A stretch of DNA of 64,000 bases, taken from contig CACYXE010000005.1 of assembly GCA_902778275.1 (NCBI GenBank), forward strand, positions 19,276 through 83,275. Direction: 5' to 3'. Below are positions 48,411 through 57,267 of the stretch, piece after piece. The DNA comes from Oscillospiraceae bacterium. Its GTDB lineage: Bacteria > Bacillota > Clostridia > Oscillospirales > Oscillospiraceae. How positions within the stretch are numbered: position 1 is the first letter of the stretch; the number at the start of each line of letters is the position of its first letter. The notes under the pieces are model-generated. The model had not been told where the DNA came from, ran no database searches, and saw nothing but the letters and a program-made list of their open reading frames with translations. The translations under genes and the position numbers were made by a program.

Positions 48411-50360
48411 ATGGAGAAGGCGACGCGAAAAAAGAATATCTCTCCCTGGATCAGGGCCCTCGTGTTCCTGCTCCTGCTGCTGAGCCTCGTACTGAGCCTG
48501 CAGGGGATCTTTAACATCGGCAACGTCACCAACAACTACCTGTCTGTCGCGGGATTCCATGACGAGCCGAGGAATACGCTGGACGCGGTCTACATCGGAG
48601 GCAGCAACGTGTATTACTTCTGGCAGCCGTCCCTGGCCTGGCAGGAATACGGGATGGCGGTCTACTCCCTTTCCACCGCCAGTATGCCCGTTCGTGCGTT
48701 CAGGTACGAGATCGAGGAAGCCCGGAAGACCCAGCCCGACGCTCTGTTCATTGTGTCGTTGAATTCTCTCAAAACGGATACGGTCAACCTGATCGGTCTG
48801 CACTCCACGGCCGATTGCATGCCCCTGTCCGGGACCAAGATCCGGATGGTGCGGGAGCTGGCCCCGGAAGCCGGCCTGACGGGCCTGGAGCAGCTGGAGT
48901 GCTACTTCCCCGGCCTTCGTTTTCACGCCTCCTGGCCGGAACTGGACTCCTCGCAATTCACGCACAGAACGTATCACATGAAGGGCACGGCGACCCATTT
49001 GGGTTACCTGAGCCGGAGTGGGATCAACGAATCGCGTTTTTACGCCACGGAGGCCCGGCTCCCCCTGGACGAAACCCAGAGCGCCGTACTGGCAGAGCTG
49101 CTGGATTACTGCGCCTCGGAACAGCTCCGGGTGCTGTTCACGCTGTGTCCCCAGGCTTTTGAGAACGAGAGCGACTACGCGGAGCTCAATACCGCGGTCG
49201 ACACGGTGCGGGAGCGGGGCTTCGAGGTCCTGGACCTGCGCGGCGCCATGGAGGAGATGGATCTGGATCTCCACAGGGATTTCCTGGATCTGCGGCACAC
49301 CAACGTCCACGGCGCGCTGAAGTATACCCACTATCTGGGCGCCTGGCTGCGGGAGCGTTACGGCTTCACCGACAAGCGGGGCGACCCGGCCTATGCCTCC
49401 TGGGACGCGGCCGCGGCGGAATACGAGCAGATCATCGCGCCCTATGCGCTGGACTTTGAGCGGGAGCACGCGCCGAGGGCCTATGAACTGGAAGCGCCGG
49501 AGCTGACGGAGGCCAGGGCCACCGGCTGCAGCTTCCGGCTGACCTGGACGCCCAGCGAGGGGGCCGACGGCTATCGGCTCTACCGCAAGCACCTCCTGCC
49601 CGCAGAGGATCCGGTAACTCCGGCGGAAGCGGCTTGGGTCTGCGTCGCGGACCTGGACGCGGACACGCTGACCTGTATGGACAGAGACCTGGCGCTGAAC
49701 GCCACCTATGCCTACACCGTCGCCCCCTATCTGCTCCGGGACGGGGAAAAGCGCTTCGGTCCGTTCGATTACGCCGGAAAGGGCGGGACCACGGTCCTGA
49801 GCGCGCCCAAGCTGCTGTCCCTGGAGGAGGGCCCGGAGGGCATGACGCTCAGCTGGGCGGAGATGAACGGGACGGACGGCTACGCCGTTTACCGGAAGAT
49901 CCCGGGGCGCGCCTGGGTCCGCATCGCGGTCCTGGAGGGCCCGGCGAACACGTATACGGACCGCAGCGCCCTGCCGGGCGTCCCCTACCAGTACTCGGCG
50001 GGCGGATATCAGGCACTGGCGGATGAGACCGTCTACGGCTATTACCACCACGGGGGACTGCTGCGCCCGGCGGCGCTGGAGACGCCGGAGCCGTGCGCGG
50101 AGCGGGCCGGGGACGGCTCGGTGCTGCTGCGATGGAACGCCGTGGAGGGCGCCTCCCACTACGCCGTGTACCGGCAGACGCCCGGCGGCGATTGGGAGCA
50201 GCTGGGCGAGGACCTGCCGGCGGGGACGCTGGACTATACGGTCGACGCCGGGGACGGGGACGCCGTCTTCCGGGTGTCCGCGCTGATCCGGTATGAATCG
50301 GAACGCTATGAATATCCCTCCGACGGCGTGATCGTAAAGGCAGGTGAAGCGGCTCCATGA
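48411..50360 (+). CDS. Membrane-anchored SGNH acyltransferase-like protein with three FN3 domains
   Basis: The 649-aa protein has a membrane anchor (residues 13-33, WIRALVFLLLLLSLVLSL). An extracytoplasmic SGNH hydrolase fold follows, with nucleophile Ser65 in DAVYIGGSNVYYFW and catalytic Asp293/His296 in FLDLRHTNVHG, so the triad is intact. This is the DltD/AlgX-like partner that receives acyl groups from an MBOAT. From about 370 three fibronectin type III repeats follow (FRLTWTPSEGADGYRLYRK; MTLSWAEMNGTDGYAVYRK; VLLRWNAVEGASHYAVYRQ). FN3 tails are not part of ordinary DltD and may hold the enzyme to glycan. AAGGAAGAGG precedes the ATG at 48411. It is the first gene of a five-gene operon. 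Confidence 0.82.
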   Translation: MEKATRKKNISPWIRALVFLLLLLSLVLSLQGIFNIGNVTNNYLSVAGFHDEPRNTLDAVYIGGSNVYYFWQPSLAWQEYGMAVYSLSTASMPVRAFRYEIEEARKTQPDALFIVSLNSLKTDTVNLIGLHSTADCMPLSGTKIRMVRELAPEAGLTGLEQLECYFPGLRFHASWPELDSSQFTHRTYHMKGTATHLGYLSRSGINESRFYATEARLPLDETQSAVLAELLDYCASEQLRVLFTLCPQAFENESDYAELNTAVDTVRERGFEVLDLRGAMEEMDLDLHRDFLDLRHTNVHGALKYTHYLGAWLRERYGFTDKRGDPAYASWDAAAAEYEQIIAPYALDFEREHAPRAYELEAPELTEARATGCSFRLTWTPSEGADGYRLYRKHLLPAEDPVTPAEAAWVCVADLDADTLTCMDRDLALNATYAYTVAPYLLRDGEKRFGPFDYAGKGGTTVLSAPKLLSLEEGPEGMTLSWAEMNGTDGYAVYRKIPGRAWVRIAVLEGPANTYTDRSALPGVPYQYSAGGYQALADETVYGYYHHGGLLRPAALETPEPCAERAGDGSVLLRWNAVEGASHYAVYRQTPGGDWEQLGEDLPAGTLDYTVDAGDGDAVFRVSALIRYESERYEYPSDGVIVKAGEAAP

Positions 50361-51952
50361 CCTTTACTTCCTTCCCCTTTCTCTTGTTTGTCGCCGCGGT
50401 GGTCCTGGTCTACTATCTGGTTCCCGGGCGCTTCCAGTGGTGTGTCCTTCTGCTGGCCAGCCTGGTCTTCTACTGGGTGAACAGCCACTGGCTGCTGCTG
50501 GTGCTGCTGGCCGCCGCCGCCCTGACCTACGGCGCGGGGCGGGCGATCTATACGGTCAACGACGCGGGCAGGCGCTGTCTGAAGGAGCAGGGCGCCGCCC
50601 TCTCCAGAGAGGAAAAGAAGCTCTGCAAGGAGCGGACGAAGAAAAAGGCAAAGCGGATCCTGCTGCTGGGCGTCCTGCTGGACCTGGGCATGCTGCTGTT
50701 CCTGAAATACCACAATTTCTTCGCGGAGACCTCCAATTCCCTGCTGGGCCGCTTCGGGCTGACCATCCCCCTGCACCACCTGCTGCTGCCCCTGGGCATC
50801 TCCTATTACACCCTGCAGGCCATCGCCTACATGGTGGATATCTATCGGGGCAAGTACGAGCCGGACCGGAATTTCGGCAAGTTCCTGCTGTTCATGTCCT
50901 TCTTCCCCCAACTGATCCAGGGCCCCATCGCCCGGCACGACCAGCTGGCCCGGCAGCTGTACGCGGAGCACCGCTTCGACTATCAGCGCCTGTGCTACGG
51001 CGTCCAGCTGATGCTCTGGGGCTGGATGAAGAAGCTCATCATCGCGGACCGGCTGGCCATGCCGGTGGATCAGATCTTCAACAACAGCGCCCAGTACTCG
51101 GGCCTGCTGGTGTTCTTCGGCGCCGTGTGCTACGGCCTGCAGGTCTATACGGACTTCTCCGGCGGCATCGACGTGGCCCGGGGCTTTTCCCAGATCCTGG
51201 GCGTGGAGCTGGCCGAAAACTTCCGTCAGCCCTACTTCTCCCGCTCCATCGAGGAGTTCTGGAGGCGCTGGCACATCACCCTGGGCGCCTGGCTGCGGGA
51301 CTACGTGTTCTATCCCCTGTCCCTGTCCAAGACCTTCGGGAACCTGGGCAAGAAGGCCCGGAAGACCTTCGGGACCAGCTTCGGCAAAAAGCTGCCCGCC
51401 TTCCTGGCCATGTTCATCGTGTACTTCCTGGTGGGCTTCTGGCACGGCCCCAGCTGGAAATATATCGCCTTCGGCGTCTGGAACGCCGTGTTCATCATGT
51501 CCGGCATCCTGCTCAAGGAGTTTTACGAGGCCGCCAGGCAGAAATGCGGCATCCGGGAGGATGCTGTCACCTGGCGGGTCTTCCAGATGTTCCGCACCTT
51601 CCTGATCTGTTCCATGGGCCGCTTCTTCTCCCGGGCGGGCCGTCTGACCACGGCGGTCTCCATGTTCGCCTCCGTGTTCCGGAACACCCGGGACCTGTCC
51701 TTCCTGCTGGACGGGACCCTGCTCACCCTGGGGCTGGACACGGCCAACTGGTTTTTGCTGTTCATCGCCGTCCTGGTCCTCTTCGCGGTGGGCCTTCTCC
51801 ATGAGCGGGGCGTCAGGCTCCGGGACGCCATCGCGGCGCAGCCCCTGATCTTCCGCTGGGGCATCTACTGCGCGGCGGTGCTGGCACTGCTGGTCTTCGG
51901 CATGTACGGCCCGGCCTACAGCAAAACAGCCTTTATCTACGAACAGTTTTAG
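50357..51952 (+). CDS. MBOAT O-acyltransferase (DltB/AlgI-like)
   Basis: The 531-aa polytopic membrane protein moves acyl groups from a cytoplasmic carrier to the outside. Family blocks are ILLLGVLLDLGMLLFLKYHN, LPLGISYYTLQAIAYMVDIY, SFFPQLIQGPIARHDQLARQ, EEFWRRWHITLGAWLRDYVFYP, and the catalytic His in LVGFWHGPSWKYIAFGVWNA. About eleven membrane segments are visible. The start overlaps the previous stop (ATGA). With the adjacent ligase and carrier protein it should act as DltB does for D-alanine, on a donor that may differ. Confidence 0.92.
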   Translation: MTFTSFPFLLFVAAVVLVYYLVPGRFQWCVLLLASLVFYWVNSHWLLLVLLAAAALTYGAGRAIYTVNDAGRRCLKEQGAALSREEKKLCKERTKKKAKRILLLGVLLDLGMLLFLKYHNFFAETSNSLLGRFGLTIPLHHLLLPLGISYYTLQAIAYMVDIYRGKYEPDRNFGKFLLFMSFFPQLIQGPIARHDQLARQLYAEHRFDYQRLCYGVQLMLWGWMKKLIIADRLAMPVDQIFNNSAQYSGLLVFFGAVCYGLQVYTDFSGGIDVARGFSQILGVELAENFRQPYFSRSIEEFWRRWHITLGAWLRDYVFYPLSLSKTFGNLGKKARKTFGTSFGKKLPAFLAMFIVYFLVGFWHGPSWKYIAFGVWNAVFIMSGILLKEFYEAARQKCGIREDAVTWRVFQMFRTFLICSMGRFFSRAGRLTTAVSMFASVFRNTRDLSFLLDGTLLTLGLDTANWFLLFIAVLVLFAVGLLHERGVRLRDAIAAQPLIFRWGIYCAAVLALLVFGMYGPAYSKTAFIYEQF

Positions 51953-51963
51953 CGGAGGGAACC

Positions 51964-53481
51964 ATGACAGTCATCGATTATCTGGAGAGCGCCGAAGCCC
52001 GCTTTCCGGAAAAAACCGCTTTTTCCGACGTGGAAAAAGCCATAAGCTACCGGGAGCTGCTGGACCGCTCCCGCAGGATCGCCACCGCCCTGATCCGCAG
52101 GCTTTCCTGTGTGAACCAGCCGGTCATGGTGCTGGCGGACCGGAACGTTGAGAGCGTCGTCTCTTTCCTGGGCGTCGCCATGAGCCGGAACTTCTACGTG
52201 CCGGTGGACGTCTCGCAGCCCCCGCAGCGCATCCGGGCGATCCTGGAGCAGATGCGGCCGGTTGCGGTCGTCACCACCGGCCAGGTGGAAGCGGCTTTCT
52301 GCGCGCCGGCAGAGCTTCCGGTATACGCGTACGCGGACCTGGCGGAGGAGGCGGAGGATGCGCCGCTGCTGTCCCGTCTGCGCAGAACCTGTCTGGATTC
52401 GGACCCGCTCTACGCCATCTGTACCTCCGGCTCCACCGGGATCCCCAAGGGCGTGATCAAATCTCACCGCTCGATCACCAGCTTTATCCCCGTCTTCGCC
52501 GAGATCTTTCATTTCGGCGAGGAGGACGTGTTCGGCAACCAGGCGCCCTTTGATTTCGACGTGTCGGCAAAGGATATCTATTCCACGCTTTACTGCGGCG
52601 CCAGCGCGTATATCATCCCGCGGGTCTGTTTCTCCATGCCCAAAAAGCTGGTGGAGGAGCTGGATGAAAAGCGTGTGAGCACCCTGATCTGGTCGGTCTC
52701 CGCGCTGTGTGTCGCCGCCGGGCTCAACGCCTTCCGGCACCGGGTCCCGGGCTCCGTCAAGCGGGTCCTGTTTTCCGGCGAGGTGATGCCGGTGAAGATG
52801 CTGAACGTCTGGATGCGCTACTATCCGGACGCCACCTTTGCCAATCTCTTCGGGCCCACGGAGGTGACCGGAAACAGCCTGTACTATATCGTGGACCGGA
52901 AATTCCAGGACACGGAGAAGCTCCCCCTCGGACAGGCCTTCCCCAACGGGGAGGTGCTTTTCCTCAATGAGAAGAACGAACCCATCCGCCCGGGAGAGAC
53001 GGGAGAGATCTGCATCGTGAGCACCAGTCTCGCCCTGGGCTATTACCGGGATCACGAACGGACCGCGGCGGCCTTCGTGCAGAATCCCCTGAACGACCGT
53101 TACCCCGAGCGCATGTACCGCACCGGGGACCTGGCCGAGCTGCGGGAAGACGGGCAGTATTATTTCGTCGCCCGGAAGGATTTCCAGATCAAGCACATGG
53201 GCCACCGCATCGAGCTGGAGGAGATCGAGATCCACCTTAACGCCGTGGAGGGCGTCACCCGGGCCAGCTGCCTGTTCGACGAGAACCGGAACAAGATCGT
53301 CGCCTGCTACGCGGGCGCGCCCGACAGGGCGGAGATCGTCGAGGAACTGAAAAAGAGCCTGCCCAAGTACATGATCCCCAACGTCTTCCTGCGGATGGAG
53401 GCGCTGCCGCTGAACAAAAACGGGAAGATCGACCGGCAGGAGCTGCGGCGGATGTACGCGGAGGGGGCGTCCGGGTCATGA
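51964..53481 (+). CDS. Amino-acid adenylation enzyme (DltA-like)
   Basis: The 505-aa enzyme activates a carboxylic acid, most likely an amino acid, as AMP ester and loads it on the carrier protein. Core motifs are ICTSGSTGIPKGVIKSHRS (A3), NLFGPTEVTGNSLYYI (A5), YRTGDLAELREDGQYYFVAR (A7), IKHMGHRIELEEIEIHLNAV (A8) and LPLNKNGKIDRQEL with Lys488 (A10). The layout is that of DltA and stand-alone NRPS A domains. The substrate cannot be read reliably. It starts 11 bp after the MBOAT gene, with AGCGGAGG upstream. Confidence 0.9.
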   Translation: MTVIDYLESAEARFPEKTAFSDVEKAISYRELLDRSRRIATALIRRLSCVNQPVMVLADRNVESVVSFLGVAMSRNFYVPVDVSQPPQRIRAILEQMRPVAVVTTGQVEAAFCAPAELPVYAYADLAEEAEDAPLLSRLRRTCLDSDPLYAICTSGSTGIPKGVIKSHRSITSFIPVFAEIFHFGEEDVFGNQAPFDFDVSAKDIYSTLYCGASAYIIPRVCFSMPKKLVEELDEKRVSTLIWSVSALCVAAGLNAFRHRVPGSVKRVLFSGEVMPVKMLNVWMRYYPDATFANLFGPTEVTGNSLYYIVDRKFQDTEKLPLGQAFPNGEVLFLNEKNEPIRPGETGEICIVSTSLALGYYRDHERTAAAFVQNPLNDRYPERMYRTGDLAELREDGQYYFVARKDFQIKHMGHRIELEEIEIHLNAVEGVTRASCLFDENRNKIVACYAGAPDRAEIVEELKKSLPKYMIPNVFLRMEALPLNKNGKIDRQELRRMYAEGASGS

Positions 53482-54341
53482 GAAAAATCTTTCTGCTGGG
53501 CACCGCCCGGCTGCTGTACCGCTGCGCGGAGCTGCTCGCGGGGCACTACGGCACGGAAGCCGTCCGCATCCTGGATATCGCCCCGACCATGGCGAACAAA
53601 AAATACGCGGAGCTCTATTCCGTGCGCTCCGGCGGCAAACAGGAGCTGTTCGATCTCCTGCGGGGCGTCTCGGAGCCGGCCTTCCTCCTGACCGTCAACT
53701 GCCCTTACATCATTCCGGCGGATATCATCGGCAAGCCGGAATTGACCTTGCTCAATCTCCACCACGCGCTGCTTCCGGCCCACCCCGGCCGCAACGCGGA
53801 GGCCTGGACGATCTTCAGCGGGGATCCCCGGGGCGGCGTCACCTGGCATTATCTGACCGCAGACGTGGACGCGGGGAACGTCCTGTATCAGGGCTCGGTC
53901 CCCATCGGCGAAAACACTACCTCCCTCTCCCTTCTCAAGGCCTGCGAGGAGCTGGCCCTGGACGGGCTGCGGCGGCTGATCCCCCTGGAACAGCTGGGCG
54001 CGGGCGTCCCGCAGCCTGTGACCGGGGAAACGCGGCAGCTGCATCGGCTGCGGGAGGTCCCGGGAGACGGCGTCCTCGATCTGGACTGGACAGCGGAGGA
54101 GATGAGCCGTTTTCTGCGGGCGATGGATTACGGCGTCCTCCGGGTCCTGGGCACGCCGAAGCTGCGGATCGACGGCGCGGAATATCAGATCAAACGGTAT
54201 ACCATCCAAAAGGCAGCCGCCGGCGGGGACACCCGATCCCTTTCCTTTGATCAACTGCCGGACGCCCTTACGATCCGGGACTCCGGCATGGTGATCCGGC
54301 TGAAAACCAAAAAATGCATAGAGGAGGCTTATCATGGATAA
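53478..54341 (+). CDS. Formyltransferase (Fmt/ArnA-N-like) within the dlt-like operon
   Basis: The 287-aa enzyme has the N10-formyltetrahydrofolate hydrolase/transferase fold. The catalytic set is intact: Asn93 and His95 in LLNLHHALLPAHPGRN, and Asp131 in GVTWHYLTADVDAGNVLYQ. The N-terminus (RKIFLLGTARLLYRCAELL) is unlike Met-tRNA formyltransferase, and the usual C-terminal tRNA-binding domain is short (REVPGDGVLDLDWTAEEMSR then about 70 residues). Relatives formylate amino sugars, or an aminoacyl-carrier as in the F domain of gramicidin synthetase. ATGA overlap with the ligase gene and 8-bp overlap with the carrier gene imply that all three act on one intermediate. Confidence 0.87.
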   Translation: MRKIFLLGTARLLYRCAELLAGHYGTEAVRILDIAPTMANKKYAELYSVRSGGKQELFDLLRGVSEPAFLLTVNCPYIIPADIIGKPELTLLNLHHALLPAHPGRNAEAWTIFSGDPRGGVTWHYLTADVDAGNVLYQGSVPIGENTTSLSLLKACEELALDGLRRLIPLEQLGAGVPQPVTGETRQLHRLREVPGDGVLDLDWTAEEMSRFLRAMDYGVLRVLGTPKLRIDGAEYQIKRYTIQKAAAGGDTRSLSFDQLPDALTIRDSGMVIRLKTKKCIEEAYHG

Positions 54342-54564
54342 AGTCTTGCAGATCCTGCAGGAGATCCGCCCGGACGTGGATTTCCTCAACGAGAAAAAGC
54401 TCATCGACGGCGGAGTCCTGGATTCCTTCGATATCATCTCCATCGTCGGCGAATTCAACGACGTCTTCGACATCGACATCGACGTGGAGGATCTGGAGCC
54501 TTACAACTTCAACTCCGTGGAAGCGATGCGGGAGCTGATCACAAAGCTGCAGAACGAGGATTGA
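54334..54564 (+). CDS. Acyl/peptidyl carrier protein (DltC-like)
   Basis: The 76-aa acidic helical protein is a phosphopantetheine carrier. Ser31 in GGVLDSFDIISIVGEF is the attachment site, in the LDSF context seen in DltC and NRPS carriers. IDVEDLEPYNFNSVEAMREL forms helices III and IV. It overlaps the formyltransferase gene by 8 bp. It is the last gene of the operon and should carry the activated, possibly formylated, amino acid to the MBOAT. Confidence 0.92.
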   Translation: MDKVLQILQEIRPDVDFLNEKKLIDGGVLDSFDIISIVGEFNDVFDIDIDVEDLEPYNFNSVEAMRELITKLQNED

Positions 54565-54596
54565 AGCCGCGGGGCGAAAGCCGCATATCCGCGCAA

Positions 54597-54626
54597 AAAA
54601 AGCTGTGGGAAATCCCACAGCTTTTT
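54597..54626. terminator. Strong bidirectional terminator
   Basis: AAAAAGCTGTGGGA and TCCCACAGCTTTTT form a perfect 14-bp stem at 54597-54626. It closes the dlt-like operon and the converging reductase gene. Confidence 0.93.
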
Positions 54627-54646
54627 GCTTTGCCTGTTCGGTTTTA

Positions 54647-55375
54647 TCAGATCACAAAGCCCCCGTCGACGGTAATCACCTGGCCGGTGACGTAGGGGTT
54701 TTCCACCAGGGCGAGGACCATGCGGGCGACCTCCTCCGGTCTTCCCAGGCGGCCCAGGGGGATCTCCCCGGCCAGGCCCTCCAGGGTCTCCCGCCCCAGG
54801 ACCTGGACCATGTCCGTGTCGATGACCCCGGGGGCCACGCAGTTGACCCGGATGCCGCTGGGCGCAAGCTCCGCGGACAGGCTGCGGGTCAGGCCGATGA
54901 TGGCGTGCTTGGTGGCGGAATAGGCCGCCTCGCAGGAGGCGCCGTGGCTGCCCCAGATGGAGCTGACGTTCACGATCTGCCCCGCATGCTCGTGGAGCAT
55001 GTGCGGCAGCACCGCCTGGCTGCAGTGGAAGCAGCCGTTCACGTTCACGGCGAAAAGCCGCTGCCAGGTGGCGGGGTCGATGTCCTGGAACTGCTGCTGT
55101 TTGGCGACGCCGGCGTTGTTCACCAGCAGGCTCACCGGGCCCAGCTCCGCCTCAACGCGCGCCACCATGGCGTCCACCGCGGCCCGGTCGGCCACGTCCG
55201 CCTGACAGGTGATCACTTCCCCGCCCCGCTCACGCAGCCGGGCGGCCAGCTCCTCCGCCTTGTCGGCGCGCTCGATGTAGTTGACGCAGACCGCCCAGCC
55301 CGCTTCGCTCAGCGCCGCGGCGATGGCCGCGCCGATGCCCCGGCTGGAGCCGGTGACCAGGGCCGCCCGCCTCAT
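54647..55375 (-). CDS. Short-chain dehydrogenase/reductase (FabG-like)
   Basis: The 242-aa NAD(P)H oxidoreductase shows TGSSRGIGAAIAAALSEAGW (cofactor), LLVNNAGVAKQQQF, the Ser-Tyr-Lys triad in VSSIWGSHGASCEAAYSATK, and VAPGVIDTDMVQV. The terminus GQVITVDGGFVI is typical of 3-oxoacyl-ACP reductases. The 4-bp overlap with the PlsC gene upstream suggests a lipid-related role rather than housekeeping FabG, but this is inference. Confidence 0.9.
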   Translation of the reverse strand: MRRAALVTGSSRGIGAAIAAALSEAGWAVCVNYIERADKAEELAARLRERGGEVITCQADVADRAAVDAMVARVEAELGPVSLLVNNAGVAKQQQFQDIDPATWQRLFAVNVNGCFHCSQAVLPHMLHEHAGQIVNVSSIWGSHGASCEAAYSATKHAIIGLTRSLSAELAPSGIRVNCVAPGVIDTDMVQVLGRETLEGLAGEIPLGRLGRPEEVARMVLALVENPYVTGQVITVDGGFVI

Positions 55376-56280
55376 GCCTTGTCCTCCGCCCCGTCGGCGG
55401 CTTCGGCCTCGTCGTAAGCGTCCTCGTAGTCCTCGTCGTCGTCCACGGACTGGACCTCCACGGTGGGGTCCTCATCCTCGGGGGTGTAGAGGGCCAGCTG
55501 GATGCGCAGGCGGCAATACTCGCTCAGCTGCTGGGTGCTCATCTTCTTCACCTGCTCCGCCGGCAGCACCTCCAGAAAGTCCAGATAGGCGGTCTTGCGC
55601 CGGTCGGTGATGAACTTCTTGGCGTTCTCGGTGCCCCGGATGCAGGCGATCACCAGGGGGGCGTTGGAGCGCTGGGCCAGCTTGAAGGAGCCCGGGTGGA
55701 AGGGCAGCAGCTCGTCGCCGGTGTTGCGGTGCCCCTCGGGGAAGATGCCCATGGAGCAGATGCCCTTTTTCACATAGCCCGCCGCGGTCTGGATGGTCTT
55801 CAGGGCCTCCCGGTCATTCTCCCGGTCGATGGGCAGGCAGCCGATCCGGTAGAGGATGGTGCCCACCATGGGCAGCGCCATAACGGAGGGCTTGGCGATA
55901 AAGGAGAGGTTCAGCGTATGCATCTTGTCCAGCATGATGATCGGGTCGATGGCGGAGCGGTGGTTGGACACCAGCACAAAGCGCTCCCCCACCGGGACCT
56001 TTCTGACCCCGCGCATGACCACCCTGGTGCCGAAGTAGGCGCAGAGAACGCTGCACATGCTGGACACGCCGATGCGGGACAGCTGGCGCTGCTTCTCGAT
56101 GGGCTTGGTCTTGTCGCAGGGCAGGCTCAGCAGCCAGAAGACCACCAGGTACACCAGGTGCATCAGCGCGTAGACCAGGATGAACACCAGAAACTCCAGG
56201 ATGGAGTTGGTGGTCACCAGCTTGCCGAACTGCAGGGTCGCCCACACGGCGACCATCAAAAATACAGCGAGGAAAATCAT
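55372..56280 (-). CDS. plsC: 1-acyl-glycerol-3-phosphate acyltransferase (PlsC family)
   Basis: The 302-aa membrane enzyme transfers fatty acyl chains to lysophosphatidic acid. Two N-terminal membrane segments (MIFLAVFLMVAVWATLQF; YALMHLVYLVVFWLLSL) precede the acyltransferase motif I VSNHRSAIDPIIM (HxxxxD) and motif III MGIFPEGHRNTGDELLPFHP. The C-terminal 40 residues are very acidic (VDDDEDYEDAYDEAEAADGA) and are an extension beyond ordinary PlsC. It is the first gene of a two-gene operon with the SDR gene. Confidence 0.9.
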   Translation of the reverse strand: MIFLAVFLMVAVWATLQFGKLVTTNSILEFLVFILVYALMHLVYLVVFWLLSLPCDKTKPIEKQRQLSRIGVSSMCSVLCAYFGTRVVMRGVRKVPVGERFVLVSNHRSAIDPIIMLDKMHTLNLSFIAKPSVMALPMVGTILYRIGCLPIDRENDREALKTIQTAAGYVKKGICSMGIFPEGHRNTGDELLPFHPGSFKLAQRSNAPLVIACIRGTENAKKFITDRRKTAYLDFLEVLPAEQVKKMSTQQLSEYCRLRIQLALYTPEDEDPTVEVQSVDDDEDYEDAYDEAEAADGAEDKA

Positions 56281-56404
56281 AGTCGGTTCCGTCCTTAATC
56301 CATACCGGTGCCGGCGTCAGAGGAAACTCGCTCCGCTCCGCTCGGAGAAGAGGGCGCGCGCCGGACCGGTGTTTTGCTATCCCCTATTGTACCATCTTTT
56401 GCGG

Positions 56405-56990
56405 TTTTTCCAAGAGGGTTTTTGAAAGATTTGAGAAAAGCGGGCCGCCGCTGCCGGAGGCAGAGGAAGGCGGGCCGGTTTTTCCGCAGCCGCGCCATTG
56501 GCGGGCAGAGGCGTTTAAGCCCTGCCCGGGAATGGCAAATGCGGCAAGGCGTGCATGGGAGGACGGATTGTACCCTCGCTTTCGAGAATCGAGTTTTGAG
56601 ATTCGAGATTCGAGAATTGCGGCTTTGCGCTGCCGGAGGCAGAGGAAGGCGGCCCGCTTTTTCCGCAGCCGCGCCATTGGCGGGCCGGTTTTCTTTCGCA
56701 ACAAAAGCAAAGCGCGTGCTTTGCTTTTGAGAGGAGGCACAGCGGAGGGAGCGGGCTTTCCCGTATACGGGGAAGCGAGACGATCCGGAGCTTGTGCCGA
56801 CGAAAGCCCGGCCCGGGAATCGGCATGCGGCAAGGCGTGCCAGAGAGATACGGATTGTACCCTAAAGGGCAGGCCCCACGTCGCTTCGCTCCTCGCAATG
56901 ACAGATGGACGGATGCAGGTGGCCCTCGCAATGACGGGGGCGGATGCAGGCATCCCTTCTTCCCGAATCTCGAATCTCGAATCTCGAATC
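56405..56990. repeat. Gene-free array of dispersed repeats A-D
   Basis: The gap between plsC and the phage holin holds no credible gene. C occurs twice (about 56440-56510 and 56628-56692), B twice (56511-56552 and 56795-56840), A once complete (56852-56904) and partly again (56920-56937), and D at 56582-56617 and 56961-56993. The 90 bp at 56750-56839 recur inverted at 63911-64000. Confidence 0.8.
56750..56839 (+). repeat. Left copy of a 90-bp inverted repeat bracketing the phage module
   Basis: This 90-bp stretch (beginning AGCGGGCTTTCCCGTATACG, ending GCGGCAAGGCGTG) matches the reverse complement of 63911-64000 with a single mismatch. The pair brackets the holin-endolysin-tail gene block. 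Confidence 0.8.
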
Positions 56991-57257
56991 TCAATCCTCA
57001 GGAAGCAGCTGTCTCAGCAGCTGGTCGGCGCCGGTGGCGGCCAGGCCCGAGGCGATGCCCACGGCCACCGCGTCGATGACGTTCCCCGCCGGGAAGGCGG
57101 CCATGAGCCGCAGGCCCAGGGCCCCCAGCGCCCCGCCGCACAGGCCGCAGAGCAGGGGGATGTACTTGTTGTCCCAGGGGGAAAGCTTCACGGCCAGGCC
57201 GCAGAGATAACAGATGACGGTGATGCCGGTCACGCCGGCGATGCCGGAAAAGTCCAT
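56991..57257 (-). CDS. Phage holin-like membrane protein
   Basis: The 88-aa protein has three hydrophobic segments with small residues (GITVICYLCGLAVKL; YIPLLCGLCGGALGALGL; VAVGIASGLAATGADQLL), the pattern of phage holins found beside Clostridial endolysins. It would form the pore through which lysin or a related enzyme leaves the cell. It is 10 bp after the small membrane protein gene. Its stop codon opens a D-type repeat. Confidence 0.75.
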   Translation of the reverse strand: MDFSGIAGVTGITVICYLCGLAVKLSPWDNKYIPLLCGLCGGALGALGLRLMAAFPAGNVIDAVAVGIASGLAATGADQLLRQLLPED

Positions 57258-57267
57258 AGTGCTCCTT

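Noticed and set aside
48411-54564. Ordinary dltXABCD operon
   Set aside because: Gene order differs, DltX is absent, the SGNH protein has FN3 domains, and a formyltransferase is embedded between ligase and carrier.
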